Below are positions 22,967 to 35,627 of a stretch of DNA of 64,000 nucleotides, in pieces. Every line of letters starts with the position of its first letter. The stretch's first letter is position 1. Source of the DNA: Pleurodeles waltl (lineage: Eukaryota; Chordata; Amphibia; Caudata; Salamandridae). Location of the stretch: NCBI RefSeq assembly GCF_031143425.1, contig NC_090447.1:138093106-138157105 (forward strand), in the 5' to 3' direction. A program made the translations under genes and the position numbers. The notes beneath the pieces are model-generated. The model had not been told where the DNA came from and did not search any database. It was given only the letters and a program-made list of their open reading frames with translations.

Positions 22967-23528
22967 GGCGGTCATTATGAACATGGCGGTGTGGACCGCC
23001 ATGCCGGCGGTGGCGGGTAAAACTGCCAGCCGGCATGGTGGGCCACACCGCCACATAATGAACCCCATGAGGGCCGCCATCGGCAGCCCTCACTCACCGC
23101 CAGACTGCCTCCGTCAGGCAGCCTGGCAGCGGTCGAAAACATTATCTGACAGGGCAGCGGTGCTGGCCCTCAGATAATGTTTCTTCAGCCACCAGCCTTT
23201 CCCACCAGGGAAAGGCTGGCGGATGGGGTGGACCTGGGCACCACTGGGGGCCCCTGCACTGCCCATGCACTTGGCATGGGCAGTGCAGGGGCCCGGTGCA
23301 GTGCCCCATCGCGCAGGTCACTGCTCAATTTTCGGGCAGTGATCTGCGCAATGGGTGCAGCTGTACCCGCCGCACAGAGGCATTGGTTGGGGCTCCATGT
23401 GGAGATGCCGTAAATGTCCCGGCCAGGCCTTCCCGTGGGCCAGCGGGGATCTGGGGAGGCTGGAGGTCAGTGGTTTGACCGCCAGCATGAACACAGTGGT
23501 TTTTACCGCTGTGTTCATAATGAGGGCC
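22967..23528. mobile_element. Harbinger-type MITE, 562 bp, TAT target duplication
   Basis: The ends are GGCGGTCATTATGAACATGG and, on the minus strand, GGCCCTCATTATGAACACAG. TAT flanks both sides (22,964-22,966 and 23,529-23,531). The interior is a series of hairpins; the strongest is a perfect 21-bp palindrome (23,248-23,268 with 23,274-23,294, 5-nt loop). GC content is much higher than the flanks. It is non-autonomous; the short ORFs inside are shadows of the hairpins. Confidence 0.85.
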
Positions 23529-23885
23529 TATAATTTTATTTTTCATATCCCACAGCCTCTTATACTATTTCATTTTATTTAAGTAAACAACTTAGAACTG
23601 CTTATATTTAACCTCTTGGGTGTCTTGGACAAGCTAGTCTCACCCTCGGCCACGGTCGCCGTGATCAACTCGTCCTGCACCCGGCCCATGGAGGGAGTGC
23701 TAGCGCTTCCCCCATGAGCCTAATGGCAGTGATGGAAGGGGAATCGCTTCCCCATCCACACCGTTCCTCTGTCCTCCAGTGATGTCTGATGATGTCAGTG
23801 CTCAAATCGTGCACAGCTTCCAGCGCGATCCCAGAAGAGAAATGCAAAAGCATTTTTCTTCCGACCAGGAGGTGGGGGGGAGGCA

Positions 23886-23918
23886 TCAAAGGAAAGGAAA
23901 GGCCTTTCCTTTGATGTC
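23886..23918. repeat. 14-bp inverted repeat
   Basis: CATCAAAGGAAAGG pairs exactly with CCTTTCCTTTGATG across a 5-nt spacer. It lies in an otherwise featureless stretch (23,529-24,540) for which I see no gene. Confidence 0.6.
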
Positions 23919-24540
23919 TCTCTCAGCATAAATGCCCACTAGACACTAGGGATTCAATTTATTTGTACATATATGAATAAGGTGAGTGGCCCCTTGGGCA
24001 AGGGTCACTCCCTAGGGTGGAAAATTATTTTTAGGCCATTTCTGCCCCCATATCCCCACCCCAAATAAATGGGGACAAAGTTGTTGGGGCAATTACCCCC
24101 AATCCACTCCGTGGAAGGGGCAGAAAGCCTACTAGATGGCAGGGAATAAAAATAAAAAAGTGGTGTGGTGGCTACCAACCAGCATGTTGCATGGTTATGC
24201 CCCTACCCCAACTGAAGGGAGTAACAGTCTTTTAGCTCTTTCCCAGCACACTAAAACATCTTATCCCACAGCAAGCAAGAGGACATTAGATTTTTTGGGG
24301 TTTTGGTTTTACATTTGGGCCATGAGAGTTTGTGTAACTCTCAAAATTGTCCCACTTGGAATGGTGAGGCCTGCACTTTTGGGACTTTGAGACACTGCCA
24401 TGTAGAAATTTGACAGAAAGAAAGCTCTTTTTGAGAGCTGGTTGGTTGCCAACACTTCAAGCAGGAAGTGTCAGGGCAAAAAAGTTTTTTTAATTTATGG
24501 CAATCTGCAAATTTCATTCTAAATTTTTTAAAGAAATAGT

Positions 24541-24712
24541 TACTGGCGGCCTAAGGTAACTGTAACGGGTGCCCTCGCCATGCACTGCTGAAAAAGCACT
24601 CATGACAACTTTTATAACGTCAATAAAAATAGCAATGAAACATTAGAAGTCAAATTATTGAAGAAAAAACTGTGCATGGTGGGGTTATGAGTTATAGTTA
24701 CCTTAGGCCGGA
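24541..24712. repeat. Small foldback element, about 170 bp
   Basis: GGCCTAAGGTAACTGTAAC near the left end pairs with GTTATAGTTACCTTAGGCC near the right end with one mismatch. Inside these, GCCATGCAC pairs with GTGCATGG. No flanking duplication is obvious and there is no coding capacity. Family unknown. Confidence 0.55.
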
Positions 24713-24899
24713 AGTTATATATACTTGAAATAACTCAAACTATACTGATGAGTATACTGTATCTGGATTTGCACTCAGCACTTTATACTTCTAAATTAAA
24801 ATAAATGGAATTGTTTGGTTTCAAATTGGTGGCGCTGTTGTCATATATACGATCAAATCCATGGAAGACTGGAATTTGTTCATGGATTGACTACTGGTA

Positions 24900-25015
24900 A
24901 ATATATATATATATATGTATATATATATATTCCAATGTTTTTCCTAAGGAAACTAGGTCCAGTAGGTACGTATATATACATACGTACCTACTGGACCTAG
25001 TTTCCTTAGGAAAAA
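24900..25015. repeat. TA microsatellite plus perfect 35-bp hairpin
   Basis: An (AT)n run at 24,900-24,931 is followed by an inverted repeat whose arms, 24,938-24,972 and 24,981-25,015, are exact reverse complements over 35 bp with an 8-nt loop (24,973-24,980). The arm contains CCTAAGGAAACTAGGTCCAG. A transcript would form a long, perfectly paired hairpin. The absence of any mismatch implies recent origin or gene conversion between arms. Confidence 0.85.
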
Positions 25016-25790
25016 TATTTTTTGTTTTGTGAATAACTTTGCCCCCCCCCTTAATGAATCTACATGAGAGTTTTCAAAATTAGTTTGCCACTCATTTCAG
25101 CTGCTGGGTGATTCATCAAGCGGAAGCTGAAACATGTTTTTCCCCTGCAATTTCCCATAGGCAGCAATGCCATGATTTGATGACCCCCAAAGGGAAAATT
25201 GCCATTGACATTTTGTGATTCAAGACACAATTTCTGGGGGGGGGGTGAAAATAAAATAGGATGTAAGGGTCAGGATGGAGGTATTCTGACCTCATGGGAC
25301 TGATGGGGGGAGCTCTAGAGGTAATGCCCAAAAGCATTTTTGTGAAGGTGCTCGAGGGTCTGCGGATCCTCTGCAATGCTCAGCCCTGCCCCACCATGTG
25401 AACCTGTGACAGGTCTGCAGATCTACAGCCCAGCCAAAATAATACACTGACTAACAGACCCACTCACACACCTACTCACAGACCCTCACAGGCACTCACA
25501 CACCTACTTACACAACCATGTACACACAAACAGCCACTTACACACCCACTCACAGACCCACACAAGCAATAACACACCCACTCACACACCCATACAGTAA
25601 ATTGAGATCCGCAGACCCAGCCTGGATCTTCCCACAGTATAACAGCAGACTCCTTATTTGGTCCAAGTGAGAAATTTAAAAACAAAGACTTTGGAAACAA
25701 AAAAAACAGTGTTTGAGAAAAGGGTTGGCTCCCAAAACAGCCTTTGTGTTCATGATGTGAGGAGGGTAATTACACATAGAACAGAATTCA
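25016..25790. other. No gene; CA-rich degenerate repeat
   Basis: Positions 25,440-25,600 are a degenerate array of CACTCACACAC-like words with no fixed period. The rest has no recognisable coding sequence. This is the left flank of Harbinger element 3. Confidence 0.5.
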
Positions 25791-26128
25791 GGTGGTCATT
25801 TAGAGTGAGGCTGTAACCTGACCTCCACGCTGGCGGCAGTGTAATGACCACTGCCAGGGTGGCGGTGCAGACTGCCATATAACAAGTAAGGCGGTGAACC
25901 CAATGCAACACAGACAACTCACCACCAGCACCGCCACTGCCGATGAGCAGCATCTGGCAGCGGAAGACAACTTCATGCAGGCAGAAGCCAATGTTCCACC
26001 CACCATATTCCGAGTCACCACAGCACCAGGAAATCCGGGGCGGGCTGGCCGCTATGAAAAACTTTGCAGAAACAGAAAGTAAAAAGGAGAAACCCACCTC
26101 CAGGCACAGACACGCCTCCGTGACCGCC

Positions 26129-26211
26129 ATGGCAAAAAAACTGATAGTCTTCCCAGCATTGTATCTCGCAATACACCTTCAGGGCCATTGACAACGATGA
26201 AGATGACAACT
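26129..26211 (+). pseudogene. HARBI1-like transposase exon 1, element 3
   Basis: The 83-nt exon starts with ATG (MAKKLIVFPALYLAIH) and ends at a GTAAGT donor at 26,212. Its length equals exon 1 of element 2 exactly (36,305-36,387). Alignment of MDPELQVLPMLVYLLIHQEH with this copy shows conserved Leu/Pro/Tyr positions, followed by a decayed Arg/Gln-rich end with in-frame stops here. The exon is now 19 kb from exon 2 because a Penelope-like element and gene B lie between them. Confidence 0.6.
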
Positions 26212-28081
26212 GTAAGTATGCCTAGCACAGAGGGGAGAAAATGACAGTGATACACTCCCATACATAACAGACATTCCTCGCACAGACAGCGAAGGCCACA
26301 CACAGGCACACACAATACACATCAATGCCATGTATCCAATACACACACAAAGCCAGGCAGATACGTGCCAAACATACAGCACAACATACACCAACACCAC
26401 CAACACATCCCATAACCACACAACGACAAGTAAACCACAAACATCTCAATACAGGCATAGACAGGCATGTTGTGCAACACCCCACATACACACACACATC
26501 ATGAACTATATGTAGCAATGACACACAATTAATATCAGTGAACACACATCCAAACAATGACACAGGTGACATAACACGTACAAGCAACAATCAAAGAATC
26601 CACACATGCAGCACCATACACAATGACGCACACAACAAACCATACAATCCCACAAGCAAGCAGTCAGTCACATTACTACATTTCCATGGCACAACCTATC
26701 TACCCAGCGCATGCAACAACACAGACACAACCCATACACAGTCCTCACACACCGTTGCACACAGATGTTACACCACCATGTAGAAGGAAACCAAGACAAG
26801 CATCTCAAGTTGTCAACCAAAACAATGTGGGAAGTTGTATTCTTCATTATACTAACAAGGGAGGGACAGGGAGATTAATGGTCCAGTGTACAAACTCCCT
26901 AATACTTATATAAAATAAATAAGTACACTGTTCCAATGAAAAATATGTGTCAAATTCCACGAGGCACTTCTCTATCTAGAAGCAAACATACTCACACACC
27001 CAATGGATGTCATGTTTCATCATAGGGTTTGCTCCTCGTCAGACTGGTGCTGCTGCAAGGGGGCACTTTGCCAGAGATCTTAACTAGAAATATGTGCCAT
27101 GGTTCGTGAGGAATGAATTCAATCCTATGCAGAGAATAGGAGAAAGAAGAAGAAATTGATAAAATCAGCCCAAAAACCCTCCAAAAAACTCACTTTATTG
27201 ATCAGTGAAGGGTCTAGGTCATGGCTAAAAGTGAAAGGGGAGTAAGACAGAGATAATGCTCAACCACTCTACCAACATAACCACAGGTGAACATGTTTTG
27301 TACCTAAGAAGTCCATACGGATCTAGTGGGGCTTCGTCAGGACCAAATAACAGAAAAGAAAATACTTTTCTCCTAGGCTATTCGATGAGAACTCAATGTG
27401 TCTAAAAATGTGTATACAAAAACCGAAATAAACCACTCACTTATGGTATTATACCAAAACATGTGGTTTAGCCTGTGGAGAAAAAGAAGACACATAAGAA
27501 ATTGCAAATTCAATTCCAAATAAAACATTATGGTCCTCATTACAACTCTGGCGGGAAGTGCCGCATACCGTCATGCTGACTGCCGCCAACATACTGTGAC
27601 CATGGCGGTATACCGCTACAGGTATTATGACTCACACAGAGAAATCCGGCACTATAAAGACACCCACACAAGTCCACCAGACTAAAGGTCAGTGATAAAC
27701 TGGCCGTACTAAAACCCACACCGTTATGCCAACAGAAATACGCCCACATCATCATGACCCATGAATCACTGTGGCGGTCATTCAACCACGGTAAACCATT
27801 GGCGGTACACACTGGTGCGTTCAAAATACACACACACATACAAAACAACACCACATTGGACAATTCAAAATACACACACCTGACACACATACACACACCA
27901 CACCCACACACCCATAACAATAGAACCCAAACAGTTTGGCAAGTGAGAAAGAGACAAGCCAGGAGCACACACTGAATCAGAGCCACAAAACACCATCACC
28001 CATATACCATCCATGCCCTCACAGCAAACACCCCAACATATCACCCCACACACCCTCACACATACCACTCACACTACACCC

Positions 28082-29574
28082 ATGGCACCCCAAAGACACC
28101 CTAGGTTCTCAGAGGAGAGCTAAGGGTCATGTGGAGGAAATCATCTGGGTAGAGCGACAGCTATTCGGATCACAGGTGCAGCAGACATCCATTGCTAGGA
28201 AGGTGGAGCTATGGCGGAGAGTTGAGGACAGGGTCAACGCCATGAGACAGCATCCCAGAACAAGGGATGCCATCAGGAAGAGGTGGAACGACCTACGGGG
28301 AAAGGTGCGTTCCGTGGTAGCAAGACTCCAGGTAGCTGTACAGAGGACTGGTGGTGGACCCCCACAACTAACAACATGGGAGGAACAAGTCATGGCGATC
28401 ATGCATCCTGAGGGCCTCGCAGGAGTAGCAGGAGGACTAGACTCTGGTAAGTCAAATCTTTACTACTTTATGCCCCACCCTACCTGCATGCCACCACATA
28501 CCCCCTCCCTTACCCTCACTCCCATCACTGCATCACCTCACATATACCCCACCATCACAACCCACACATCCCAATGCCAAGCCCTGCATGCAACACCAAT
28601 GCATGGACACCCATCACAGACCTGCGTGGACACCCACCACCAAAGCATGCACACTAGTGACAATCACTTAGCCAAACCAAGCACAACTCACACAAACCAA
28701 AGCTGCCTTGCTAATAACAACCATAGAGGGAAACATATCCAAGCACAAGATGGATCACACCGATACAATACCACTGTATTTACATCCTCACAGGACCCCC
28801 ACTCAATGTCACTGAAGAGGAGGTGCCAGCCATATCCAGTCCCCCCCCGAAGAGGCCCACAGTGATGACAGCATCTCTGCACGCCTGGATCACGATGACC
28901 AACCTGGCCCATCAGGGACCTCTGGACAGTCGATTACCCAACCACAGTCCCAACCCACCACAGAGCCTCCCCCCTCAGGAAACACCAGCACAGCACCCAC
29001 CCAGCGGGCTCATCCCTCTGTCCCCAGGACACGACAATCAGCAGTGTGTCCACCACTCCAGGGACCCCAGTCAACCCCTCAAACACAGGACGATCAGGGA
29101 CCTGGGGTCAGTGGTGGTGGGCACACGGTTCAGGGGACAGAGGCACAGGACAACAGGGAAGCTGGGAGGACTGCTGTGCAACAGGGGGAGAACAGGCCCA
29201 GGGAACCGACTCTCCACTAGGCACTCACCAACATCCTGGGAGCATACCACCATTCCCAGGACACCATGGGCCAGACACCACTGGCCAAGCTGCAGGAGAT
29301 CCAGCAGCTGCAGGGGGGACAGTACCTGGGGATCAGGGAGGACCTGAGGGACATTCACACCATCCTGGTCACCATTGCAGGGGTGCTGGCAGACATGGCC
29401 AACATCATGAGGGAGGCAGTGGCACACCAAAGGACCCCTAACACCAGCCAAACTGAAGAACAGCCCTCCACCTCCGCCGGCGCTAGTGGACAGGAGGACC
29501 CACGACAGGAACAACAGGCCACCAGCACCCCACCCCCTGCAGAAGGAGAACCACCCTGCAAACAGTCCCTGTGA
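28082..29574 (+). pseudogene. Harbinger Myb/SANT-like gene A, element 2
   Basis: Exon 1 (28,082-28,446) starts MAPQRHPRFSEE and, after a small deletion that shifts frame, reads VERQLFGSQVQQTSIARK, VELWRRVEDRVNAM, RDAIRKRWNDLRGKVRSVVA and VMAIMHPEGLAGVAGGL, ending at GTAAGT. The W-containing helices and the KRWNDLR motif suit a Myb/SANT trihelix DNA-binding domain. Exon 2 starts at 28,794 after CTCACAG with LNVTEEEVPAISSPPPKRP. It is Pro/Ser/Gln-rich with frameshifts and ends IAGVLADMANIMREAVAHQ and a short acidic/Ser tail at 29,574. In known Harbinger elements such proteins move the transposase to the nucleus and bind the ends; that role is inferred. AATAAA follows at 29,807. Confidence 0.8.
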
Positions 29575-30103
29575 TCCAAGCAGAAGCCAGAGAACATTGG
29601 CAAGACCCCGGCCAGGAAATAAGACTCTCCTGATTGTCACCCTCTGTCCCACTCTGTCACCCTATCCACCTTGAACTGCCATTGCTCCACTTCCTATGCC
29701 CACTTGGACAATGCACCTGGGATACAAATAGAATGGACTTTACCCTGGACTTTCCTCCATCAGCAACCCAGCCCATTTCAATAACCCCTACATTTATTAG
29801 CACATAAATAAACACCCTTAGAACAAATTCACATATTGAGTCTGTGAATTCTATGACAAATGTATTGCCTTCACAAACTGTAAAACATTGCAAATCATAT
29901 GTACTGTAATATTCACATAGATATGACCTGCAGTGGGCTGCGGTAAACACACCAGGAGCCAGAGTGGGGCACAGAGATCTGAAAATAGAGATGCCAAAGG
30001 GTACAGTAAATGGCCATAGAAATAGGGAAATCTATAGCTGCCATATTCAGTGTCAAACACAAAACTGCAATGGAAGGTGAAGTTACAGTGTCTTACCTGT
30101 GTG
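29575..30103. other. Convergent 3' UTRs of gene A and transposase
   Basis: Gene A ends at 29,574 (+) and the transposase ends at 30,104 (-). The interval holds AATAAA on the plus strand at 29,807-29,812 and no coding sequence. The same tail-to-tail layout occurs in elements 1 and 3. Confidence 0.6.
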
Positions 30104-31152
30104 TCACTGGAAGTACTGTTGACTGAGTGTACTTCTGGTGTCCACATCTTCTTCCTCTGCCTCCTCTTCGTCACTGTCCACAGGCTTCACCGTTGCCACA
30201 CGGCCATCCCCAGGCTCATCCTCCTGCAGAGAAGGGACCTGGCATCATAAGGCCAAGTTGTGCAACATGCAACGATGATCTGGCACACCTTCTTGGTTGA
30301 GTAGTACAGGGATCCACCTGTCAGATGGAGGCACCGAAATCTGACCTTCACGAGGCCAAAGGTTCTCTCAATGATCCTCCTTGTTCGCCCATGTGCCTCA
30401 TTGTAACGTTCCTCTGCCCTTGTCCTGGAATTCCTCACTGGGGTCAGTAGCCATGAGAGGTTGGGGTAACCAGAGTCACCTGCAAATATTCGTGGGATAA
30501 GAGTTAGCCACACACTCACCCTTAGGGCCTAAACCACACCCCTATACCTACATCAACTGGGTGGGGACCATGGGCTCACCTATTAGCCACACCCTCTGCC
30601 TCTGGAGTTGAGACATCACATATGGAATGCTGCTATTCCTCAAGATAAAGGCATCATGCACAGAGCCAGGATACTTGGCATTGACATGGGAGATGTACTG
30701 GTCCGCCAAACACACCATCTGCACATTCAGAGACTGAAAGCTTTTCCTATTTTCTGAACACTTTTTCATTTCTCCGGAGGGGGCGGGGGACAAATGCAAT
30801 ATGTGTACCATCAATGGCACCAATGATGTTGGGGATATGTCCCAGTGAATAAAAGTTAGCCTTTACTGTGTCCAAATCCTCCACTTGGGGGAATACGATG
30901 TAGCTGTGCATGTGCTTCAGCAGGGCAGACAACACTCTGGTCAGCACATTTGAGAACATTGGCTGAGACATCCCTGATGCCATGGCCACTGTTGCTTGGA
31001 AGGAACCACTTGCCAGGAAATGGAGCCCTGACAGGACCTGCACTAGAGGGGGGGATACCTGTGGGCTGGCGGATGGCTGAAATCAGGTCTGGCTCCAATT
31101 GGACACACAGCTCTTGGATTGTGGCCCTATCAAGTCTGTAGGTCAGGATATT

Positions 31153-32203
31153 GGGGGTCATTACAACCTCGGCGGCCTTTTGGAAAGACCACCGAGGGAC
31201 CGCCGTTCTGAAGACCGCCAGTGCAGGCGGTTTTCCGCTCTGCGAATTATGACTGCTGGCAGCCCTCCGTCCTTTTCCGGACGTAGAGCTGCCAGCAGCA
31301 ATACTGGTGGTCGGCGGGGAAGTGGAGGTTTCTCCACCTCCACCTCCCAGTCAACAGAACACCGCCCATCGAATCACGTTCCGTGATTCAGCGTGGCGGT
31401 GTTCTGTTGACAGGGTGCTGGCAGCGGAGCAGCCCCCATGAATCCCGTCCCCTCCCTGAGGATCAACGGACCAGGTAGGTTGATTGTCCGTTAGGGGAGG
31501 GGGGTGGGGGGGCGTTGTGTGTTGTGTGCGTGAATGGAGGTGTGCGTGTGAGTATGTAGAGGGGGTGTGTGAGTGTGTGCATGCATGCAGGGGTGTGTTG
31601 TGTTTGGAAATGTGTGCGTGTCTGTCTGTCTGTATGTCTGAATGGATGTGTGCGTGTATGTCTGTATGTGGGTGTGCATGTATTACTGTGTGTGTGGCTG
31701 TTGGCATGTTTGGTGATATGTGTGCGGGTATGTGTGTTGGTAGTGTATACATGCGTGTACGGTGTGTGTCAGGGTTGCGATGTTGGGGGTAGGGGTGTGG
31801 AGGGGGGTCCTGCTACCTTTTGGGGGCAGCAGGGGGTGGGAGGTGTGGGGAGAGGACGTGGGGATGGGGTTGGGGGTGGTTGGAGACCCCTATCAGTGCC
31901 AGGGAAGGAATTCCCTGGCACTGATAGTGCTTACCGCCATGGATTTCATGGCGGTCCCCAACCCCATGAAATCCATGGCGGTCAGCCGGGTCGTGATACC
32001 GCCGGCGGTCTTGTGACGGCCGCAGGGCTGGAGACCCAAGTCTCCAGCCCAGCGGTCGTCTCCTCCCTGGCGGTCGGATCTGAGAAGTGGCAGATGACCA
32101 TGGCGGTAACCGCCATGGTCATAATTTCAATTTTTTTATCCACCAGCCTGTTGGCGGTAAGACAGCCACTTCTCCGCCAACCGCCAGGGTCGTAATGAGG
32201 GCC
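31153..32203. mobile_element. Harbinger-type MITE, 1.05 kb, inside transposase exon 2
   Basis: The ends are GGGGGTCATTACAACCTCGG and, on the minus strand, GGCCCTCATTACGACCCTGG. The flanking triplets are ATT and AAT (one difference). The transposase reads ...MEERHI before it and ILTYRL... after it, so the insertion is precise. Perfect hairpins inside include 31,350-31,366 with 31,395-31,411 (17 bp, with a second 8-bp hairpin in its loop) and 31,891-31,906 with 31,911-31,926 (16 bp, 4-nt loop). A GT-rich stretch fills 31,480-31,880. No coding capacity. Confidence 0.85.
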
Positions 32204-34959
32204 AATGTGCCTTTCCTCCATTGTTGCCAGGTCCATCAGGGGTCTCTACACAGGGGGATGTCTCCATCTCCTATTCATCCTCAGCGGTTGAACTCTAGGG
32301 TGAAATACGGTGAGCAGAGGGTCATATTGACACATATGTAAATATGAATATGCATTTCTTCATTTACAGAAACAGCATGTCAACTCGAGAGTTAGTTGAT
32401 ATGCCAATGTCTGTTGTGACGCTGTTAGGTGTCATGACCTGTGACCCCCTGAAATGGCGGCTGACTGACCTATAAGGAGAGACAAGTGGAAATGAGCTAA
32501 TTCCGCTGGCATTGTGCGCCGTTGCGGTCGGAGGTCGACGACCACCGCGCAACATTGCGTTAGTTATCATTGGGCCCTATGGGTTCCAAGAGCCAATGGC
32601 GAAGTATGCCGGCAGTGATGGTATGCACCGCCGCGGACATGACCGCCATTTTCTGTCTGTTCACTCACTTGCTACCTGACCTTCAAAAGGAGAGGACCTA
32701 CACTGCAAGTGATGCTGTGACCTGTGTCTGGAAACAGCAATGGCTCTGAGTGTCTGGGGAAAGGGCCTCTGCCTTTACTTCGGAGGAGTTGGAGAGACTA
32801 GTGGATGGAGTCCTAACCCAGCACACTTTACTCTATGGTCCTCCAGACAAACAGGTGAGTACACTGTGAGCATGATGTGTGGGCCATGAATGTATGGATT
32901 GCTGTGTGTGTAAGACCCATGTATGGGGGTCTGAGGGGTCCTGGGCAGAGTGCTGCATGTATGGTGGAGAATGTATGTGCGTAAGGGGATGGGAGGGATA
33001 TGGTGGGCCATGAGTAAGAATGTCCAAACGGTATGACTAATCCCTTTTCTGCTGTATTTTATCTGCAAGTCAGCGCCCATCAGAAAAAGAGTATTTAGGG
33101 TGCCCATGTCAAGAAGGTGCGGACCCTGGGGGTCTTTGACAGGCGGAGCACCCACTGCCACAAATGGGCAGGAGGACCTGTGCCGCTGGGCAAGGAAGAT
33201 GCCGGAGCCCCAGCTGGGGCTGGCCTCACAAAGAGGAAGGGGTGCCCATCGTACCCTGACCCCCCTGATGTTCTGCATCCTGGCGGTGGCCTATCCGGAG
33301 TTGGATGGGCGCTTGAAGGCATCACAGCAGCCGCAAGGGGGTGCGTACAGAATCAGAATCATGACTTTGCGCGTGTTAAGGTTTTACCCGGCTGGGGGAT
33401 TTGGGCTGCCCCTAGGCCAGGGCGAACATGGCCTGGTATGTTCAATGATGGGGAAGATCAGATGCACTCCAACCCCAATAGTGTTAGTGGGCATCTACTA
33501 CTGGGCAGGGTCCTGTGGGTTTCAGGTGTGCAGCTAATGACGTTAGGCATTGTACCCCATGGGCTGGTGATTAGCATTGTAACTGGTAGTGCATGGCCTA
33601 GTGCATAGGGCTGATCCCTGTGTGTTGTGTACACCAATGGTAGTGCTGTTTCTGACATTGACCAAGTGTATCCTCTGTCTCTCCACCCCTCTTGTTTTGT
33701 CACCCTGTCCTTGTGTGCATTAGCATCATCTGGCAGAGGAACAGAGGCACCAGCGACGGAGGAAGCTGCATCCCACATGGGCCTGGAGGCCGACTCCACC
33801 AACGGTGAGGGCACCAGTGGGACGGAGGGCGAGGGGAGCACCACGACGGAGACAGGAGGGGACACTACTGACAGCGACGCCTCCTCCAATGAAAGCTCCC
33901 TGGATGTGGCGGACACCTCTGTGCTCACTCCAACAACAGGTACAGCCACTACCCCCTGTACCAGCACCGCCTTCCCAGCACCCCCACAGCGTGTTTCCTG
34001 TGCCCGCTCACCCAGGAGGGTGGGCATCTTCTTTGGCCCAGTCACCTCAGGCCCTGCCCCAGTCAGCCCTGTTGCCCTCAGTGAGTAGGCTATTGACCTC
34101 CTGAGATCCCTCTCTGTTGGGCAGTCAACCATACTGAATTCCATCCAGGGAGTAGCAGTGTATTTGCAACAAACAAATGCATACCTGGAAGGCATCCACT
34201 CTGGCGTGGCAGCCCAACAGAGAGCATTCCAGGCTCTGACTTCCGCACTGATTGCAGCCATTGTCCCTGTCTCCAGCCTCCACCTTCAACTTCCTCTACC
34301 CAGTCCCAATCCCCTTAACCCCAGCCTATCCTAAACACACCTTCAGACCAGCAATCACCCAAATCAACACACAGAAGTGGTTCATACTTCATCTCACAGG
34401 CACTCACACAAGCACCATCCCCATGCAGACACACCAACATCCACTGCCTCCACTGTGTCCCCCTCCTCCTCCTCGTCCACCGCCCTCCCAGTAGCTTTCT
34501 CCACTTACACCTGCATACACTACATCCTCATCCACTACCTCCATCACCAGCACGACTATCACTACACGCCCTTCACTGGCAGTCACCACCCCACATCCAT
34601 GCACACGTCCCCTGTGTCCTCTCCCACTGTTTCTGTGACCCCTCCTCCCAAAGTACACAAATGCAAACACACACACACCAAACAGACATCCACCTCACAA
34701 CAGCATCCAGTCCATGCACTTGCACCCATACATAGCAGACTGGCATCTCCTACAACCACTCCCTCTTCCTCCACTCCCAAACCTTTACCCTCGTCCCCCC
34801 AGTGTCCCTAAAAAGCTTTTCCTCACCACCATTGACCTTTTCCCTAGCCATCCCCCCGTCCTTCACCTCGGGCCAGGTTGGCAGGAACCCAGCCACGCAT
34901 CTCAGCCACCCAGTCCACAGCCACTGTGGTTTCTGCAGCTGTGAGAGGCACCCGTCAGG

Positions 34960-35370
34960 CAGCCAATGTGCCACCAACACCTGCCAAGAAGGGTCTGCCA
35001 GCACCGCCACCTGCACCGCTGCCAGCAGCACCACTGCCAGCAGCAGCAGCCCCAGTGGGCAGCCATCTGAGGCTACAGGTGAAGGCCTGGAGGCTACCAC
35101 CACAACTGCCAGAACCGCCATCTGCACCGCGGCCAGCAGCACCACTGCCAACAGCAGCAGCCCCAGTGGGCAGCCATCCGAGGCTGCAGGTGAAGGCCTG
35201 GAGGCTACCACCACAAGTGCCAGTACCACCACCTGCACCGCCGCCAGCAGCACCACTGCCAGCAATAGCAGCCCCAGTGGGCAGCCGTCCGAGGCTGCAG
35301 GTGAAGGCCTGGAGGTTACCACCACCACTGCCTGCACCGTCACCTGCACCGCCACCAGCAGCGCAACTGG
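34960..35370 (+). repeat. 111-bp coding-length tandem repeat in gene B exon 3
   Basis: GGCTACAGG/GGCTGCAGG occurs at 35,071, 35,182 and 35,293, a period of 111 bp (37 codons). The plus frame gives repeated SSPSGQPSEAAGEGLEATTT followed by Cys/Thr/Ala/Ser-rich stretches. Because 111 is a multiple of three, the frame is kept across units. Elements 1 and 3 do not show this array, so it expanded in this copy. Confidence 0.75.
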
Positions 35371-35627
35371 CATACACTGAGCAGCCGTCATCACCGGAGA
35401 GCAGTGTGTAGTGGTGACTACATGGGCTGCAGTGCATCCTGGCCCCTGCAAAAGCTGTTGTTGTGACACCCAGGTGAGAGACTGTGACCTTGCACTCCAA
35501 AACATTTGCATCACAGGGCGCAATTCCCCCTCCAGAACCCGTGGAAGAAGGCATCCACTCAGCCCCACCTTGCCAGGATGAAGCAGACTGGGCACAAGGC
35601 CCCCTCCAGAACCAGTGGAGAAGCTAT

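Noticed and set aside
24938..25015. microRNA gene
   Set aside because: The hairpin is perfect and longer than typical animal precursors, with no conservation evidence. It is reported only as an inverted repeat.
33458..34261. 267-codon minus-strand ORF
   Set aside because: Antisense shadow of gene B exon 3, whose plus-strand frame matches the same exon in elements 1 and 3.
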